From Bacillus sp. FJAT-49711 (lineage in GTDB: Bacteria > Bacillota > Bacilli > Bacillales > Bacillaceae_C): 64,000 nt of DNA. The notes under the pieces were generated by a model that ran no database searches, was not told the origin of the DNA, and saw only the letters and a program-made list of their open reading frames with translations. Location: contig NZ_JAGYPL010000001.1 in assembly GCF_018343715.1 (NCBI RefSeq), forward strand, positions 768,830 to 832,829, in the 5' to 3' direction. Shown piece by piece: positions 8,634 through 17,835 of this stretch; position 1 is the first letter of the stretch; each line of letters opens with the position of its first letter. The position numbers and the translations under genes are program-made.

Positions 8634-9629
8634 ATGGAAATGAATAAGCGAATAACAAAAATTTTAAAAGAGTACTACAATATAGACGCGGCTAGGATAG
8701 AACAACGAACAGGCGGATGGTCTGCGTTAGCTTTTTTCATTGAGGGTCGGAACAGAAACTATTTTTTAAAAGTGTATAGCAAAAGAAGGTCATCTATCAT
8801 TCAGTGGATAGATGCTATCGACAGATACATCCCTTTAGTTAAGTGGCTGAATGATAAGACGGAATTAGAAAATCATATAGTCAGCCCAATCTTTGCGATG
8901 AATGAAAGCACTAAATGTGAAGACGAAAGATATGTTTACTTACTTTCCGAGTTTATAGAAGGTGAGACAATCGCTGAGGCAACGCTTTGTTCTAATCAGA
9001 TTAATGAACTAGCAAGAATTATCGGTTTACTCCATAAAAGCACATCAGAAGTTCCATCTGATTTAAAAGAACTGCAGGCTGTTGATTCCTTCGATATTGT
9101 TTATTGTCATTTTTTGTCTTCATTTATTCAACATGAGCTTAACAAAGAGAAAGATGAAGTATTAGAAATTATTAAACCATATTCTAGTATTTTATTTGAA
9201 AAGATTGAAAGAATGGAATATTTGTCTAAAAACTTAAAAAGTAGACCACTCAACTATGTATTGTGCCATGCTGATGCTCATAATTGGAATATCATGCAAG
9301 GTGAAACATTAATGCTCATTGATTGGGAGTGTGTAAAACTTGCGCCGCAAGAACAAGATCTTATTATGCCGATATTGGAGCCGTATGCCAAGCAGTTTTT
9401 ACAAGAGTACAAAAAGCATATGGAATATACCACTCCTGAAATAGATGCATTCGAATTTTATTTCCTTAAAAGAAAATTAGAAGATATTTGGGAATGGGTT
9501 ATTGATTTGCGCTTTGAAGGCCTTGTTAAATCAAAAGACTTAACGCTTAAACTACTTAAAAAGACATTAGATGAATGTTCGCAGTCTGACCGCTTTCGTT
9601 TTGACTTAGAAAAGGTTTTTACATCATAA
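8634..9629 (+). CDS. Aminoglycoside phosphotransferase (APH)-family kinase
   Basis: A 331-residue soluble protein with the APH/choline-kinase fold. The catalytic loop reads H212-A-D214-A-H216-N-W-N219, and the metal-binding D230-W-E follows about 15 residues later. The frame is open from an ATG at 8601, inside the previous gene, but AGGCGGGG at 8621-8628 fits the ATG at 8634, so that start is used. Many APH-family members are not resistance enzymes; they phosphorylate sugars, choline or other small alcohols. The substrate is unknown, and nothing nearby marks it as an antibiotic-resistance determinant. Confidence 0.85.
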   Translation: MEMNKRITKILKEYYNIDAARIEQRTGGWSALAFFIEGRNRNYFLKVYSKRRSSIIQWIDAIDRYIPLVKWLNDKTELENHIVSPIFAMNESTKCEDERYVYLLSEFIEGETIAEATLCSNQINELARIIGLLHKSTSEVPSDLKELQAVDSFDIVYCHFLSSFIQHELNKEKDEVLEIIKPYSSILFEKIERMEYLSKNLKSRPLNYVLCHADAHNWNIMQGETLMLIDWECVKLAPQEQDLIMPILEPYAKQFLQEYKKHMEYTTPEIDAFEFYFLKRKLEDIWEWVIDLRFEGLVKSKDLTLKLLKKTLDECSQSDRFRFDLEKVFTS

Positions 9630-10088
9630 ATTTTTTACCATTACTAAAAAAGCGGTATCGTTTGCTATGAAAGATGTTTGCGTTGCGAAGCCTAATTTCT
9701 TATAAGCTGCAATAGCTCTTTTGTTAAATTCAGCAACCGTTAAACGGATTATGTTTAAGTTATACTTTTGTTCTACCTCATCCATGATAAAGCTAATAAA
9801 TGGGTAACCAAAACCTTGACCTGTTAACTTTGGCTTCATACTGAAACCTAAATCTAATAATCCTTCTACTTCTGGATATGACCCAATTTCTCGACCGAAG
9901 GGCACTTGAGCAAATGATCCAACGCAATAAAAGCCAATAAGCTCTTCATCATCAAAAATTCCTTTATATTGTATCAACTCTTGCAATGATTCATCTGTAT
10001 CATCCATATTATAAAAATCGTATGGCGGTTCGTATTTCCAATTTATAATTTTCTTTGCATTTTCTTTATTTATCTTTTTAATGCGCAT
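9624..10088 (-). CDS. GNAT family N-acetyltransferase
   Basis: A 154-residue acetyltransferase with the GNAT layout: an N-terminal substrate arm, a central acetyl-CoA loop (KPKLTGQGFGYPF, a Q-x-x-G-x-G/A type P-loop) and a C-terminal NKRAIAAYKKLGF strand-helix that is very typical of the family. The substrate cannot be told; small GNATs near APH genes acetylate amino acids, ribosomal proteins or antibiotics. It converges with the APH-like gene, and their coding ends overlap by six bases. Confidence 0.88.
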   Translation of the reverse strand: MRIKKINKENAKKIINWKYEPPYDFYNMDDTDESLQELIQYKGIFDDEELIGFYCVGSFAQVPFGREIGSYPEVEGLLDLGFSMKPKLTGQGFGYPFISFIMDEVEQKYNLNIIRLTVAEFNKRAIAAYKKLGFATQTSFIANDTAFLVMVKNL

Positions 10089-10163
10089 TTTTATTCTCCT
10101 AGAAAATAGATTAAATATTTATTTTATTATACATGCTGGAAAGCAAAAATGGAGGTAGTATTT

Positions 10164-10583
10164 TTGAGAGAGAATGTAGTAGGACAAACAAAAGCAGTTG
10201 GATTTCAAATAGGTGTTAGGAGAACTTTTCCAATTTCACATAAAGAAGCATGGAAACTTATTACTTCAAAGGAAGTTTTATCATTATGGTTGGGAAATGT
10301 TAAAAGTTTTCCATTACAAAAAGGTGAAACGTTCAGCTCAGAAATGGGGAAAGGAGAAATCCGAGTCATTAAGCCTTTACAACAAATTCGGCTTACTTGG
10401 CAGAAGGAAAAATGGGAGAAAACTTCAACCGTTCAAATAAGGATTTTACACAAAGAGGAAAATAAAACAACGATTAGTTTTCACCAGGAACACCTTTCGG
10501 ATGAAAGTGTAAGAGAAGAAATGAAGGAATTATGGGAAAAAGTATTGAACTTAATAAAGGAACAAATAGAAAGTGCTGAATAA
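10164..10583 (+). CDS. SRPBCC/AHSA1-like ligand-binding protein
   Basis: A 139-residue protein of the START/Bet v1-like superfamily, AHSA1 subgroup. It has the FPISHKEAWKLIT entry, the LSLWLGNV turn, a run of alternating strands (IRVIKPLQQIRLTW, where aromatic Trp closes the strand) and a long C-terminal helix. Such proteins bind small hydrophobic ligands. The frame opens at 10149, but GGAGGT at 10151-10156 fits a TTG at 10164, which is taken as the start. No partner gene indicates the ligand. Confidence 0.78.
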   Translation: MRENVVGQTKAVGFQIGVRRTFPISHKEAWKLITSKEVLSLWLGNVKSFPLQKGETFSSEMGKGEIRVIKPLQQIRLTWQKEKWEKTSTVQIRILHKEENKTTISFHQEHLSDESVREEMKELWEKVLNLIKEQIESAE

Positions 10584-10654
10584 ATTGGAGCAGTTTTTTA
10601 AATTTGAATTTCCAAGTTGAGGGATAGTCTAAGTTCGAATGCAAATTTACCAAA

Positions 10655-10700
10655 CAAAAAAGCCCATCGCGATATGATTTACTCCTTCAGGGTGATGGGA
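10655..10700 (-). terminator. Possible terminator on the minus strand
   Basis: CCCATC at 10663-10668 pairs with GATGGG at 10694-10699. On the minus strand the stem is followed by a T-tract at 10661-10655. No minus-strand gene is seen to need it, although it could limit antisense transcription into the SRPBCC gene. Confidence 0.35.
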
Positions 10701-10831
10701 TAAGGGTTGTGTCAAATACGGAATGACAAAAAACAAAGTTCCAGTATTTGAAAAGCAATATAGATGTTCTATAAGGGAATAGACCTTGAGAATTTGAATA
10801 TATTTTATAAAAACACCATAAGGAGAAAAGT

Positions 10832-11122
10832 ATGAAGAAATTTTTTCGAAACCCTTCTAAAGTATCACTTATTTCTTTAGAAGCTACTATCGGTGTTTTT
10901 ATTTTACAGCTATTGATACCAACGATAGTGGATAAAGTGTTGGGGCCGATATCTTTAATTTTCCTTATGCTCAACCCAATATTTGGTTTTATATATTCTT
11001 TTTTTATTAAAGGGAAACGAAAAGTTATATACATTCTCCTGCACTTAGCTTGTATATGCACGATATCATTCTTTGCATTAACGGTTATCATATTTAGATT
11101 TTTTGCCCATTTTGCTCCTTAA
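10832..11122 (+). CDS. Hypothetical small membrane protein
   Basis: A 96-residue protein with a basic N-terminus and three hydrophobic stretches (about residues 17-34, 39-58 and 66-89), probably two to three membrane helices. AAGGAG at good distance before the ATG supports it as a real gene; a 134-residue antisense frame covers the same DNA but lacks such a signal. No family was recognised. A terminator follows immediately, so it is a single-gene transcript. Confidence 0.6.
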   Translation: MKKFFRNPSKVSLISLEATIGVFILQLLIPTIVDKVLGPISLIFLMLNPIFGFIYSFFIKGKRKVIYILLHLACICTISFFALTVIIFRFFAHFAP

Positions 11123-11124
11123 TG

Positions 11125-11154
11125 CTACACCACGATTTAGTAGTGGTGCTTTTT
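11125..11154 (+). terminator. Terminator after the small membrane protein gene
   Basis: CACCAC (11128-11133) pairs with GTGGTG (11143-11148), followed by five T. It lies between convergent genes and probably serves the plus-strand one. Confidence 0.7.
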
Positions 11155-11344
11155 AAATTCCATTTGTTCTGCAATAATCCGCAACAAGCTGTTCGATTTG
11201 ATCTATTTCCGGATATTTTCCATGAAACGTAAATTTTAGTTCTTCTAGAAACTCTCCATTATGATATACATGAATCGCTCCATTTTGTTCAATAACACTA
11301 TATTCCGGCTCAAATATATATCCATCTCTTTCAATCGCACCCAT
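11153..11344 (-). CDS. YbxH-like small protein (DUF5370-like)
   Basis: A 63-residue acidic soluble protein starting MGAIERDGYIFEPEYSVI. This start and the later FHGKYPE and DQIEQLV segments resemble the Bacillus YbxH family as I remember it, whose function is unknown. An AGGGAGGGATG-like ribosome binding site lies just upstream on the minus strand. It has no membrane segment and no recognised catalytic motif. It stands alone between two divergently or convergently placed genes. Confidence 0.7.
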   Translation of the reverse strand: MGAIERDGYIFEPEYSVIEQNGAIHVYHNGEFLEELKFTFHGKYPEIDQIEQLVADYCRTNGI

Positions 11345-11451
11345 TTAGTCATCCCTCCCGACCATTTTCAATTTATTTTTACCTATTTTTAATTATTAAA
11401 TCATGAATAGGTTCCACACATTTTTGGAAAACTTTTTTTAAAAATCTAGAA

Positions 11452-12282
11452 ATGAGTGTGTGCATGCGTTATTTATTTTCGATTATTTTATTAGCTTCTG
11501 CCATTTTGTTTAATGGACAATTTGCCTTGGCAAAGAATGAAGGAATCGGAATTTCGGTGGAAATGCTGCCTTGGGATGAGGTCAATGAAATCTTGCCAAG
11601 GTATAGCAAGTTTACGATTTTGGATGTTGAGACGGGGAAAAGATTTAATGTACAGAGGAGAGCGGGAAGTGGACATGCGGATGTTCAGCCGTTGACTAAA
11701 AAAGATACAAAGATAATGAACGATATTTATAGCGGAAAATGGAGTTGGAAGAGAAGAGCGATCATTGTCATTCATAATGATCAATGGATTGCTGCTTCGA
11801 TGCACGGCATGCCACATGGCGCTGGGAAGTTGGACAATAATTTTCGTGGTCATTTTTGCGTTCATTTTAAAGACAGTACAACGCATAGAAGAAAATCTGT
11901 GGATCTTTCTCATCAACTTATGATCATGAAATCAGCAGGCAAATTAAACGAACACCTTAACAGCTTACAGGCAGAGGAACTCATCCAAGCATATGTTGCG
12001 GGCATAAAACAAAAAGATAAGCGAATCGTTTCGGCCGCTTCGGTCCAGAAAGTAAATTGGAAGAAGGAATTCAATAAAGTTGAAAATATAAAGCCAAGAC
12101 AAATATATGTAAAGCCATATAGAAAAGACGAATTGTTTCTTGAAGTGCCGGTCGAAATTGAATGGATTGATAAACATTCAAAACGTCATATCTTTAATGG
12201 TACGATCCATCTCATTCGTTTTGCTCCTGATAGTGGATGGAAAATTGATAGTAATCAGTTTGTGAATGATCTTTTTATGTAA
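11452..12282 (+). CDS. Secreted protein with an L,D-transpeptidase-like motif
   Basis: A 276-residue exported protein. The N-terminus is a signal peptide with a hydrophobic core and an ALA-type cleavage site near residue 27. The middle contains SMHGMPHGAGKLDNNF followed by GHFCVHF and, after a short TTHR stretch, a helix. The arrangement His-Gly, then Gly-His-x-Cys-x-His, resembles the YkuD L,D-transpeptidase active site (HG...GCIR-type), with the Cys as possible nucleophile. The C-terminal part is a beta-rich domain of unknown type. No clear ribosome binding site precedes the ATG at 11452; the ATG at 11464 is an alternative. Wall remodelling is a reasonable but unproven role. Confidence 0.6.
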   Translation: MSVCMRYLFSIILLASAILFNGQFALAKNEGIGISVEMLPWDEVNEILPRYSKFTILDVETGKRFNVQRRAGSGHADVQPLTKKDTKIMNDIYSGKWSWKRRAIIVIHNDQWIAASMHGMPHGAGKLDNNFRGHFCVHFKDSTTHRRKSVDLSHQLMIMKSAGKLNEHLNSLQAEELIQAYVAGIKQKDKRIVSAASVQKVNWKKEFNKVENIKPRQIYVKPYRKDELFLEVPVEIEWIDKHSKRHIFNGTIHLIRFAPDSGWKIDSNQFVNDLFM

Positions 12283-12289
12283 AGCTAAT

Positions 12290-12323
12290 CCTTCCCCACT
12301 TAAACAAAAGTGGGGCTCTATTG
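12290..12323. terminator. Bidirectional terminator between convergent genes
   Basis: CCCCACT (12294-12300) pairs with AGTGGGG (12309-12315) around an 8-base loop. It lies between the stops of the secreted protein gene and the DinB gene and can serve both, though T-tracts are weak. Confidence 0.6.
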
Positions 12324-12332
12324 TTTATTGTG

Positions 12333-12878
12333 CTAAGCGTGCATCTTCTTCGCAATCATCTTTTTAATTATTCTTATTTGTCCTCGATGATTTAATTCGT
12401 CCTCGAATACATGAAACCATTTAAAATAATTGTTGGCTTGCTCGCCAAACCAAAATGGAGTTTGTTTAAACAACCATTCATCTTCGAGTGTTTTAAATGT
12501 TTCGATTGTTTGATGTCGGATATAAGCAAGCTCTTTTAAATAAAAGTCTATACTATGACCATTAATCTGTTCGCGTGCTATGCTCCCTAAATCCAAAGCT
12601 GGATTCAGACTATTTATTTCAGCTTCTGTTAACTCACGATTTTGGAAGGTTTCTATTTGATATGCTTTTTCTACTGCTGCCATATGTGCAAGCAACATCC
12701 CAATTGAATTAGCGTTTTCCTCATCATAAAGGAAATCCAGTTCCTCTACACTTAATTCCTTTACTTCTTCAAGCGTCATCACTCTTGTATAGTTCATCAT
12801 TGAAACTAGTTTACTAAATTCTGCGCTCAAATCATCCTTTTGATCGATTAAAAACAATGTCTTGATATTTATAGACAT
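12333..12878 (-). CDS. DinB family protein
   Basis: A 181-residue four-helix-bundle protein of the DinB/DUF664 superfamily. Three histidines at the expected metal positions can be seen: in GMLLAHMAAVEKAY, in YIRHQTIETF and in FEDELNHRGQI, the last being the most conserved family motif. Members are thiol-dependent transferases or metalloproteins; in Bacillus some use bacillithiol. A ribosome binding site, GAGGTGAAAAA, lies before the ATG. It is a stand-alone gene. Whether it is a bacillithiol transferase is inference. Confidence 0.82.
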   Translation of the reverse strand: MSINIKTLFLIDQKDDLSAEFSKLVSMMNYTRVMTLEEVKELSVEELDFLYDEENANSIGMLLAHMAAVEKAYQIETFQNRELTEAEINSLNPALDLGSIAREQINGHSIDFYLKELAYIRHQTIETFKTLEDEWLFKQTPFWFGEQANNYFKWFHVFEDELNHRGQIRIIKKMIAKKMHA

Positions 12879-13293
12879 TTTTTCACCTCATTTGTTTGGA
12901 AATCACACTCTTCTTATATATTCGTATAAAGCTAGTAAAATCCTTTTTAATGTATAACTTATAATCACACAAATATGATTAGCATTGTCTGATACTGCGG
13001 CAGGTTGAAATCATATTCAATTTGCTTAACAATGAAGATATACCAGAAACGTGTGCATCGACAAGCTTTAATTGTAGCAGCACCATTCAAAATCTCTTAC
13101 AAATAATATATTAGTGAACTGTTTAACAAAGGAAAAGAGCACCTTTTGACAGTAGCCTCATTCGTTTATTATAGTTGTTAAAACGATAAGTGACGATATC
13201 CCATTAAATAACTGTCAATAGAAAAATTCGGGTATTTATATAAAAAGAAGATATACATTGTTAATAAAATGTAGTGTGAAAAGGATGCGTATT
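12879..13293. other. Intergenic region with a candidate promoter
   Basis: About 415 bases without a convincing gene. The clearest signal is TTGACA at 13146-13151, with a TATTAT/TTATAG region at 13166-13173, which would transcribe toward the MocR-type gene. The rest is AT-rich with no strong hairpin or repeat noticed. Confidence 0.5.
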
Positions 13294-14682
13294 ATGCCAA
13301 TTAATTCTTTTGAAAACTATCCAATGAGCTGGAAGCCATCAATTGATAAAACTAAAAAGCCTATTTACAAGGAGCTCTCAAGGAAATTAGAACAGGATAT
13401 ATTAAATGGATTGTTATTACCCGGAACAAAGCTTCCTCCGCAGAGAGAATTGGCTGATTATTTAGATTTAAACTTGAGTACGATTTCAAAAGCATTTAAA
13501 GCTTGTGAGTTAAAGGGCTTATTAAGTGCGATCGTTGGAAGCGGAACATTTGTATCGTATGATGCATTATCGAATGCTTATTTACTTGAAGATACAAAAC
13601 CAAAGCATTTAATTGAAATGGGAGCAACCCTGCCAGATAATGCTTCTTACGAGCCACTGCTACTTCAACTGAAAAGTATGATTCAAGATACAGATTATGA
13701 AAAATGGTTTTCATATGGTCGAGCAGGCGGAAGCCTTTGGCAAAAGGATGCTGCTATAAAGCTAATTCGTAGAGGTGGATTCGAAACATCCGTTGATCAC
13801 ATTTTATTTGCAAACGGTGGTCAAAATGCGATTGCTGCTACACTGGCAAGTCTTTGTAAACCTGGTGATCGCATTGGTGTTGATCAACATACATACCCAG
13901 GCTTAAAAACTGTTGCAGCGATGCTCAGTGTGCAAATAATACCGATAAAATCGGAGAACTATGAGATGAGTCCATCTGCCTTTGAAGAAGCATGTAAAAA
14001 TGAAAACATTAAAGGCATTTACTTGATCCCAGATTATCATAATCCGACAGCTTCCTTTATGTCTGTCAAGAAGCGAAAAGTGATTGCAGAAATTGCTAAA
14101 AAGTATAATCAGTTCATTATTGAAGATGCGTCATATCATCTCCTCCACGAAAATCCTCTTCGAGCAGTTGCATCATTTGCACCAGAACAGGTTATATACA
14201 TTGCAAGTTTATCTAAATCAATTGCACCAGGACTACGGCTAGCCTATGTATCAGTTCCGAGACAATATAAAGAGTCAATATCAAGGGCACTATATAATTT
14301 AAATGTATCCGTTTCTCCATTACTAGCAGAACTAGCAGCACGTACGATTGTATCGAATCAATTCGAAGTTTTAATCGAGAGGCATCGGGAACAAAACATT
14401 CTCAGAAACAAGGTTATCAATCAATATTTAACAGACTATATGTGTTTAGGTGATGATACAGGTATTTTTCGTTGGCTGCTATTACCTGGAAAGATAACAG
14501 GGGCTGAATTTGAAACGTTAGCTGCAAAGCAAGGAGTGCAAGTGTATGCAGCTGAACGTTTTGTAGTTGGAAATAGTTGTCCAGATCGGGCAGTGAGAAT
14601 TGCTGTTTGTGCTCCAGAAACTCTTGAGGAGGTTGAGCAAGGAATGATTATTCTTAACCGTTTGCTAAACGATATTAATTAA
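13294..14682 (+). CDS. MocR-type GntR/aminotransferase transcriptional regulator
   Basis: A 462-residue fusion of an N-terminal GntR winged helix (about residues 20-90; PIYKELSRKLEQDI, then LPPQRELADYL and GLLSAIVGSGTFV) with a fold-type I aminotransferase domain. The PLP lysine is expected at Lys308 in SLSKSIAPGLRLAYV, and the cofactor-binding Asp-Tyr-His-Asn-Pro region is present. MocR proteins sense PLP, amino acids or amines and usually activate a neighbouring gene. A TTG at 13258 opens the frame, but AAGGA at 13281-13285 suits the ATG at 13294. The MFS transporter gene lies just downstream behind a terminator and is a plausible target. Confidence 0.88.
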   Translation: MPINSFENYPMSWKPSIDKTKKPIYKELSRKLEQDILNGLLLPGTKLPPQRELADYLDLNLSTISKAFKACELKGLLSAIVGSGTFVSYDALSNAYLLEDTKPKHLIEMGATLPDNASYEPLLLQLKSMIQDTDYEKWFSYGRAGGSLWQKDAAIKLIRRGGFETSVDHILFANGGQNAIAATLASLCKPGDRIGVDQHTYPGLKTVAAMLSVQIIPIKSENYEMSPSAFEEACKNENIKGIYLIPDYHNPTASFMSVKKRKVIAEIAKKYNQFIIEDASYHLLHENPLRAVASFAPEQVIYIASLSKSIAPGLRLAYVSVPRQYKESISRALYNLNVSVSPLLAELAARTIVSNQFEVLIERHREQNILRNKVINQYLTDYMCLGDDTGIFRWLLLPGKITGAEFETLAAKQGVQVYAAERFVVGNSCPDRAVRIAVCAPETLEEVEQGMIILNRLLNDIN

Positions 14683-14687
14683 CATTG

Positions 14688-14722
14688 TTCGCCATACAAT
14701 TATAACATTGTATGGTTTTTTA
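14688..14722 (+). terminator. Terminator after the MocR-type gene
   Basis: CCATACAAT (14692-14700) pairs with ATTGTATGG (14707-14715) and is followed by six T. It separates the regulator from the MFS gene. Confidence 0.85.
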
Positions 14723-14796
14723 GTGCGTGCTATGATGATTTAAATCTAGTTGCAATATAGTAAAAGAAATAGTTTTCTAGAAAGGGAGGTTAAATA

Positions 14797-16098
14797 ATGT
14801 TAGCTAAGGATAATGTGAAATTGTCAGACACTCAATCAGCTTGGATGCAAAGCTACATTATTTCTTCAGAAAAACAACAACACTTATATAAAAGAACATT
14901 AATCGTAATTGTTATATCCCAAATTTTTGGCGGAGCTGGACTTGCAGCAGGCGTAACTGTAGGTGCGCTACTTGCGCAAAACATGTTAGGTGCAGATAGT
15001 GTAACTGGAATACCGACAGCGTTATTTACATTAGGTTCAGCAGCAGCTGCACTGCTTGTGGGACGATCCTCTCAAGCGTTTGGCCGGCGCACTGGACTTG
15101 CAACCGGCTTTGTAGCTGGAGGCATCGGCGCTATTGGAGTAGTTATTTCGGCAATCTTGAATAGCATTCCACTTTTATTTGTTTCACTGCTTGTCTATGG
15201 TGCAGGATCGGCGACAAATTTACAAGCGCGCTATGCGGGAACAGATTTAGCAAGTCCAACCCAAAGAGCAAAAGCTGTTAGTATGGCTATGGTTTCTACA
15301 ACATTCGGTGCCGTAGCTGGTCCAAACTTGGTGGATGTTATGGGGAAGTTCGCTATATCTATAAGTGTTCCTGCTTTAGCTGGACCATTTATATTAGCTG
15401 CTGCAGCTTACATACTTGCTGGTTTGGTTCTTTTATTTTTTCTTAGGCCAGATCCTTATATTGTTGCAAAAGCAATATCAGATGCTAAAAGAGCAACTAG
15501 TAAATTATCTTCAGACGAAAATGCTACCTCATTATCTATAAATAGGCGCGGTATTTTTGCAGGAGCTATGGTAATGATTCTTACTCAATTTGTGATGACG
15601 GCCATTATGACGATGACACCCATACATATGGGACACCATGGACATGGTTTGAATGCAGTAGGGCTTGTCATTGGATTTCATATAGGTGCTATGTTTTTGC
15701 CTTCATTAGTAACTGGTTTTCTTGTTGATAAAATTGGCCGCGCTGTAATGGTCATTGCTTCTGTTGTGACATTAATAGCTTCTGGCATAGTAGCTGCTAT
15801 GGGGTCTGCTGATTCAATGACAGTACTCATTACGGCACTTGTTTTACTAGGACTTGGCTGGAATTTTGGTTTAATTAGTGGCACAGCAATCCTTGTAGAT
15901 GCAACTCACGCTTCTACTCGGGCTAAGACGCAAGGTTCGATTGATGTTTGGATTGCTTTATCTGGAGCACTAGGGGGAGGTCTATCTGGAATCGTTGTAG
16001 CACAATCCAGTTATGGAATCCTGTCCTTAGCTGGTGCTGTCCTTTCATTACTTCTTATTCCAATTATCTTTTGGGCAGGTATAAATAAAAGCACTTAA
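14797..16098 (+). CDS. MFS transporter
   Basis: A 433-residue protein with about twelve hydrophobic segments and the MFS signature between helices 2 and 3 (GRSSQAFGRRTG). A His/Gly-rich stretch, HMGHHGHG, sits near the start of the second half. AGGGAGG precedes the ATG. It follows a MocR-type regulator and precedes an amine oxidase-like gene, so it may export a small amine, amino acid or drug; the substrate is not visible. The length and helix count are normal for a 12-helix MFS exporter. Confidence 0.88.
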   Translation: MLAKDNVKLSDTQSAWMQSYIISSEKQQHLYKRTLIVIVISQIFGGAGLAAGVTVGALLAQNMLGADSVTGIPTALFTLGSAAAALLVGRSSQAFGRRTGLATGFVAGGIGAIGVVISAILNSIPLLFVSLLVYGAGSATNLQARYAGTDLASPTQRAKAVSMAMVSTTFGAVAGPNLVDVMGKFAISISVPALAGPFILAAAAYILAGLVLLFFLRPDPYIVAKAISDAKRATSKLSSDENATSLSINRRGIFAGAMVMILTQFVMTAIMTMTPIHMGHHGHGLNAVGLVIGFHIGAMFLPSLVTGFLVDKIGRAVMVIASVVTLIASGIVAAMGSADSMTVLITALVLLGLGWNFGLISGTAILVDATHASTRAKTQGSIDVWIALSGALGGGLSGIVVAQSSYGILSLAGAVLSLLLIPIIFWAGINKST

Positions 16099-16493
16099 TG
16101 ATCAGAATTCTAATATTACTGGAATACAGACAATAGAGGTTTTCTTTAGGATAAGTGAGCATTATGGATGGATTTATTTCTTCAACAATTACCTAAAGTT
16201 AAAGAAGTAGTAGCATAGTCGAAGGAAGTACTGTGTTTTTCATCATAACTGCGAAAAAATGATAAATGAAGGTTTTACCTCTTACCATATGACAGATATA
16301 TTTATAATGGTGATCGCTATTATGTTAACAAGCCTGTTGTGGATATGAATGACTTTTGCTTTATAAAAAATGCTTCTATATGATAGGCATGTACAAAGGT
16401 TGAAAAACATAAGAACGTATCAAAGAGGCATTTTTTACTTAGGGAGATTTATTCTATCAGACAGCAAACATGCTTAATGAAAGAGGAAGAGAT
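16099..16493. other. Intergenic region with coding-like remnants
   Basis: About 395 bases with no intact gene. Short plus-strand stretches read like protein: one starting near 16164 (MDLFLQQLPKVKEVVA, then stop) and one near 16286-16380 (beginning PYDRYIYNGDRYYV). They are in different frames with stops between. This suggests a decayed gene, but no family is recognised. AGAGG at 16482-16486 is the ribosome binding site of the next gene. Confidence 0.35.
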
Positions 16494-17603
16494 ATGAATA
16501 AACCAATTGTCATTGTTGGAGCTGGCTTAAGTGGCCTTCGGGCTGCAACGCTGCTTAATGCACATGGCATCAAATGCAAGGTTCTAGAAGCTAGAAACAG
16601 GATAGGCGGCAGAGTCTTGAGCACTTCTGATCCAAACAGCCCCAACCTAGAAATTTTTGACCTTGGACCGACATGGTTTTGGCCGCAGTATGAGAGTACA
16701 ATTGCTAATCTTGTTAAAGAACTGAATTTAGAAATTTTTGACCAATACACGAAAGGGGCAATGCTTGTAGAAAGATTACAAAACGAACCACCAAAACGTT
16801 ATATGCTACCGGAAAATGCCAATGTAGGTTCGGTTCGATTCAGAGGAGGTGTGCAGTCCCTTATTAATGCCCTAGCAGATACGATTCCCACAGAAGAGAT
16901 AGATTTAGAAATGCGTGTTACAGCCATTCGGCTAGATAAAGCTGGTACAATAACGCTTGAAGCAAACTCTGCTAATGGTGAGAGAAAAATGATTTCTGCA
17001 AGTGCCGTTATCCTTGCATTGCCACCTCGTATTGTAGCACGTCATATTGAATTCTCTCCTTCTCTACAGCCAAATCTTATTACTAACCTTATGAACAAGC
17101 CTACGTGGATGGCGGGACATGCGAAGGCAGTTGCCATTTATGATCGACCTTTTTGGAGGGAATCGGAACTTTCTGGATTTGCAACGAGCTGGGTCGGTCC
17201 TTTGCAAGAAATCCATGATGCATCTCCAGAAACAGGTTCAGGCGCATTATTTGGTTTTTTCGGAATACCAGCAAAAACACGCACGGAGCTAGGCGAGGAT
17301 AAACTTTTAAAATTGGTCATTGATCAATTAGTTAGACTCTTTGGGCACTCAGCTAAAAACGTAAATGCTGTTCTTTATAAGGATTGGTCAAGAGATTCTG
17401 AAACAGCTGTTGAAGAAGATTTCGATCTGCTTAAAGATTTTCCGAGCTATGGTCAACCGCAAATAACAGGTGGATGGGAAAATAAAATCTTTTTTGCTGG
17501 CACGGAGGCTAGTCCACATTTTGGCGGACATCTCGAAGGTGCGCTGCAATCAGCTGAACAGGCAGTGTTTGAAATCATTCAATTTATGAACAATCCTGAA
17601 TGA
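16494..17603 (+). CDS. FAD-dependent amine oxidase-family oxidoreductase
   Basis: A 369-residue flavoprotein of the monoamine oxidase/phytoene desaturase superfamily. The N-terminus has the Rossmann motif G9-A-G11-L-S-G14, followed by LEARNRIGGRV, the second FAD contact typical of this family. The C-terminus has FFAGTEASPHFGGHLEGALQSAEQA, the conserved FAD-binding end; positions are given here only for its first part, near residues 330-350. It is shorter than eukaryotic MAO and has no membrane anchor. The start is the ATG at 16494, because AGAGG lies seven bases upstream. It probably oxidises an amine; the upstream MFS and MocR genes make an amine-related set plausible. Confidence 0.85.
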   Translation: MNKPIVIVGAGLSGLRAATLLNAHGIKCKVLEARNRIGGRVLSTSDPNSPNLEIFDLGPTWFWPQYESTIANLVKELNLEIFDQYTKGAMLVERLQNEPPKRYMLPENANVGSVRFRGGVQSLINALADTIPTEEIDLEMRVTAIRLDKAGTITLEANSANGERKMISASAVILALPPRIVARHIEFSPSLQPNLITNLMNKPTWMAGHAKAVAIYDRPFWRESELSGFATSWVGPLQEIHDASPETGSGALFGFFGIPAKTRTELGEDKLLKLVIDQLVRLFGHSAKNVNAVLYKDWSRDSETAVEEDFDLLKDFPSYGQPQITGGWENKIFFAGTEASPHFGGHLEGALQSAEQAVFEIIQFMNNPE

Positions 17604-17835
17604 CACGATCTTTTTAATACAATAAGTTGATAAGTTTCGTTTTTTGAATTATAGCGCCAAGTATTTAGACTATAATGTCTCAGAGTAAAGTCCATTTCTC
17701 AATTTGTTTGTCGAGAAATTGGGCTTTTATCTTTGTGTTTCCTGAGGGGAATTTTTATAAAGGAGTTTTTTATCTTTTAAATATTGGCTTTATTTTGTAT
17801 AATTTACCCAACGAAACTTGAAGGAGGACATATCA

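Noticed and set aside
8634..9629. Aminoglycoside resistance gene
   Set aside because: Only the general APH kinase motifs are present and no mobile or resistance context is seen; a metabolic kinase is as likely.
10687..11091. 134-codon minus-strand frame opposite the small membrane protein gene
   Set aside because: It has no ribosome binding site and mirrors a plus-strand gene that has AAGGAG and hydrophobic helices.
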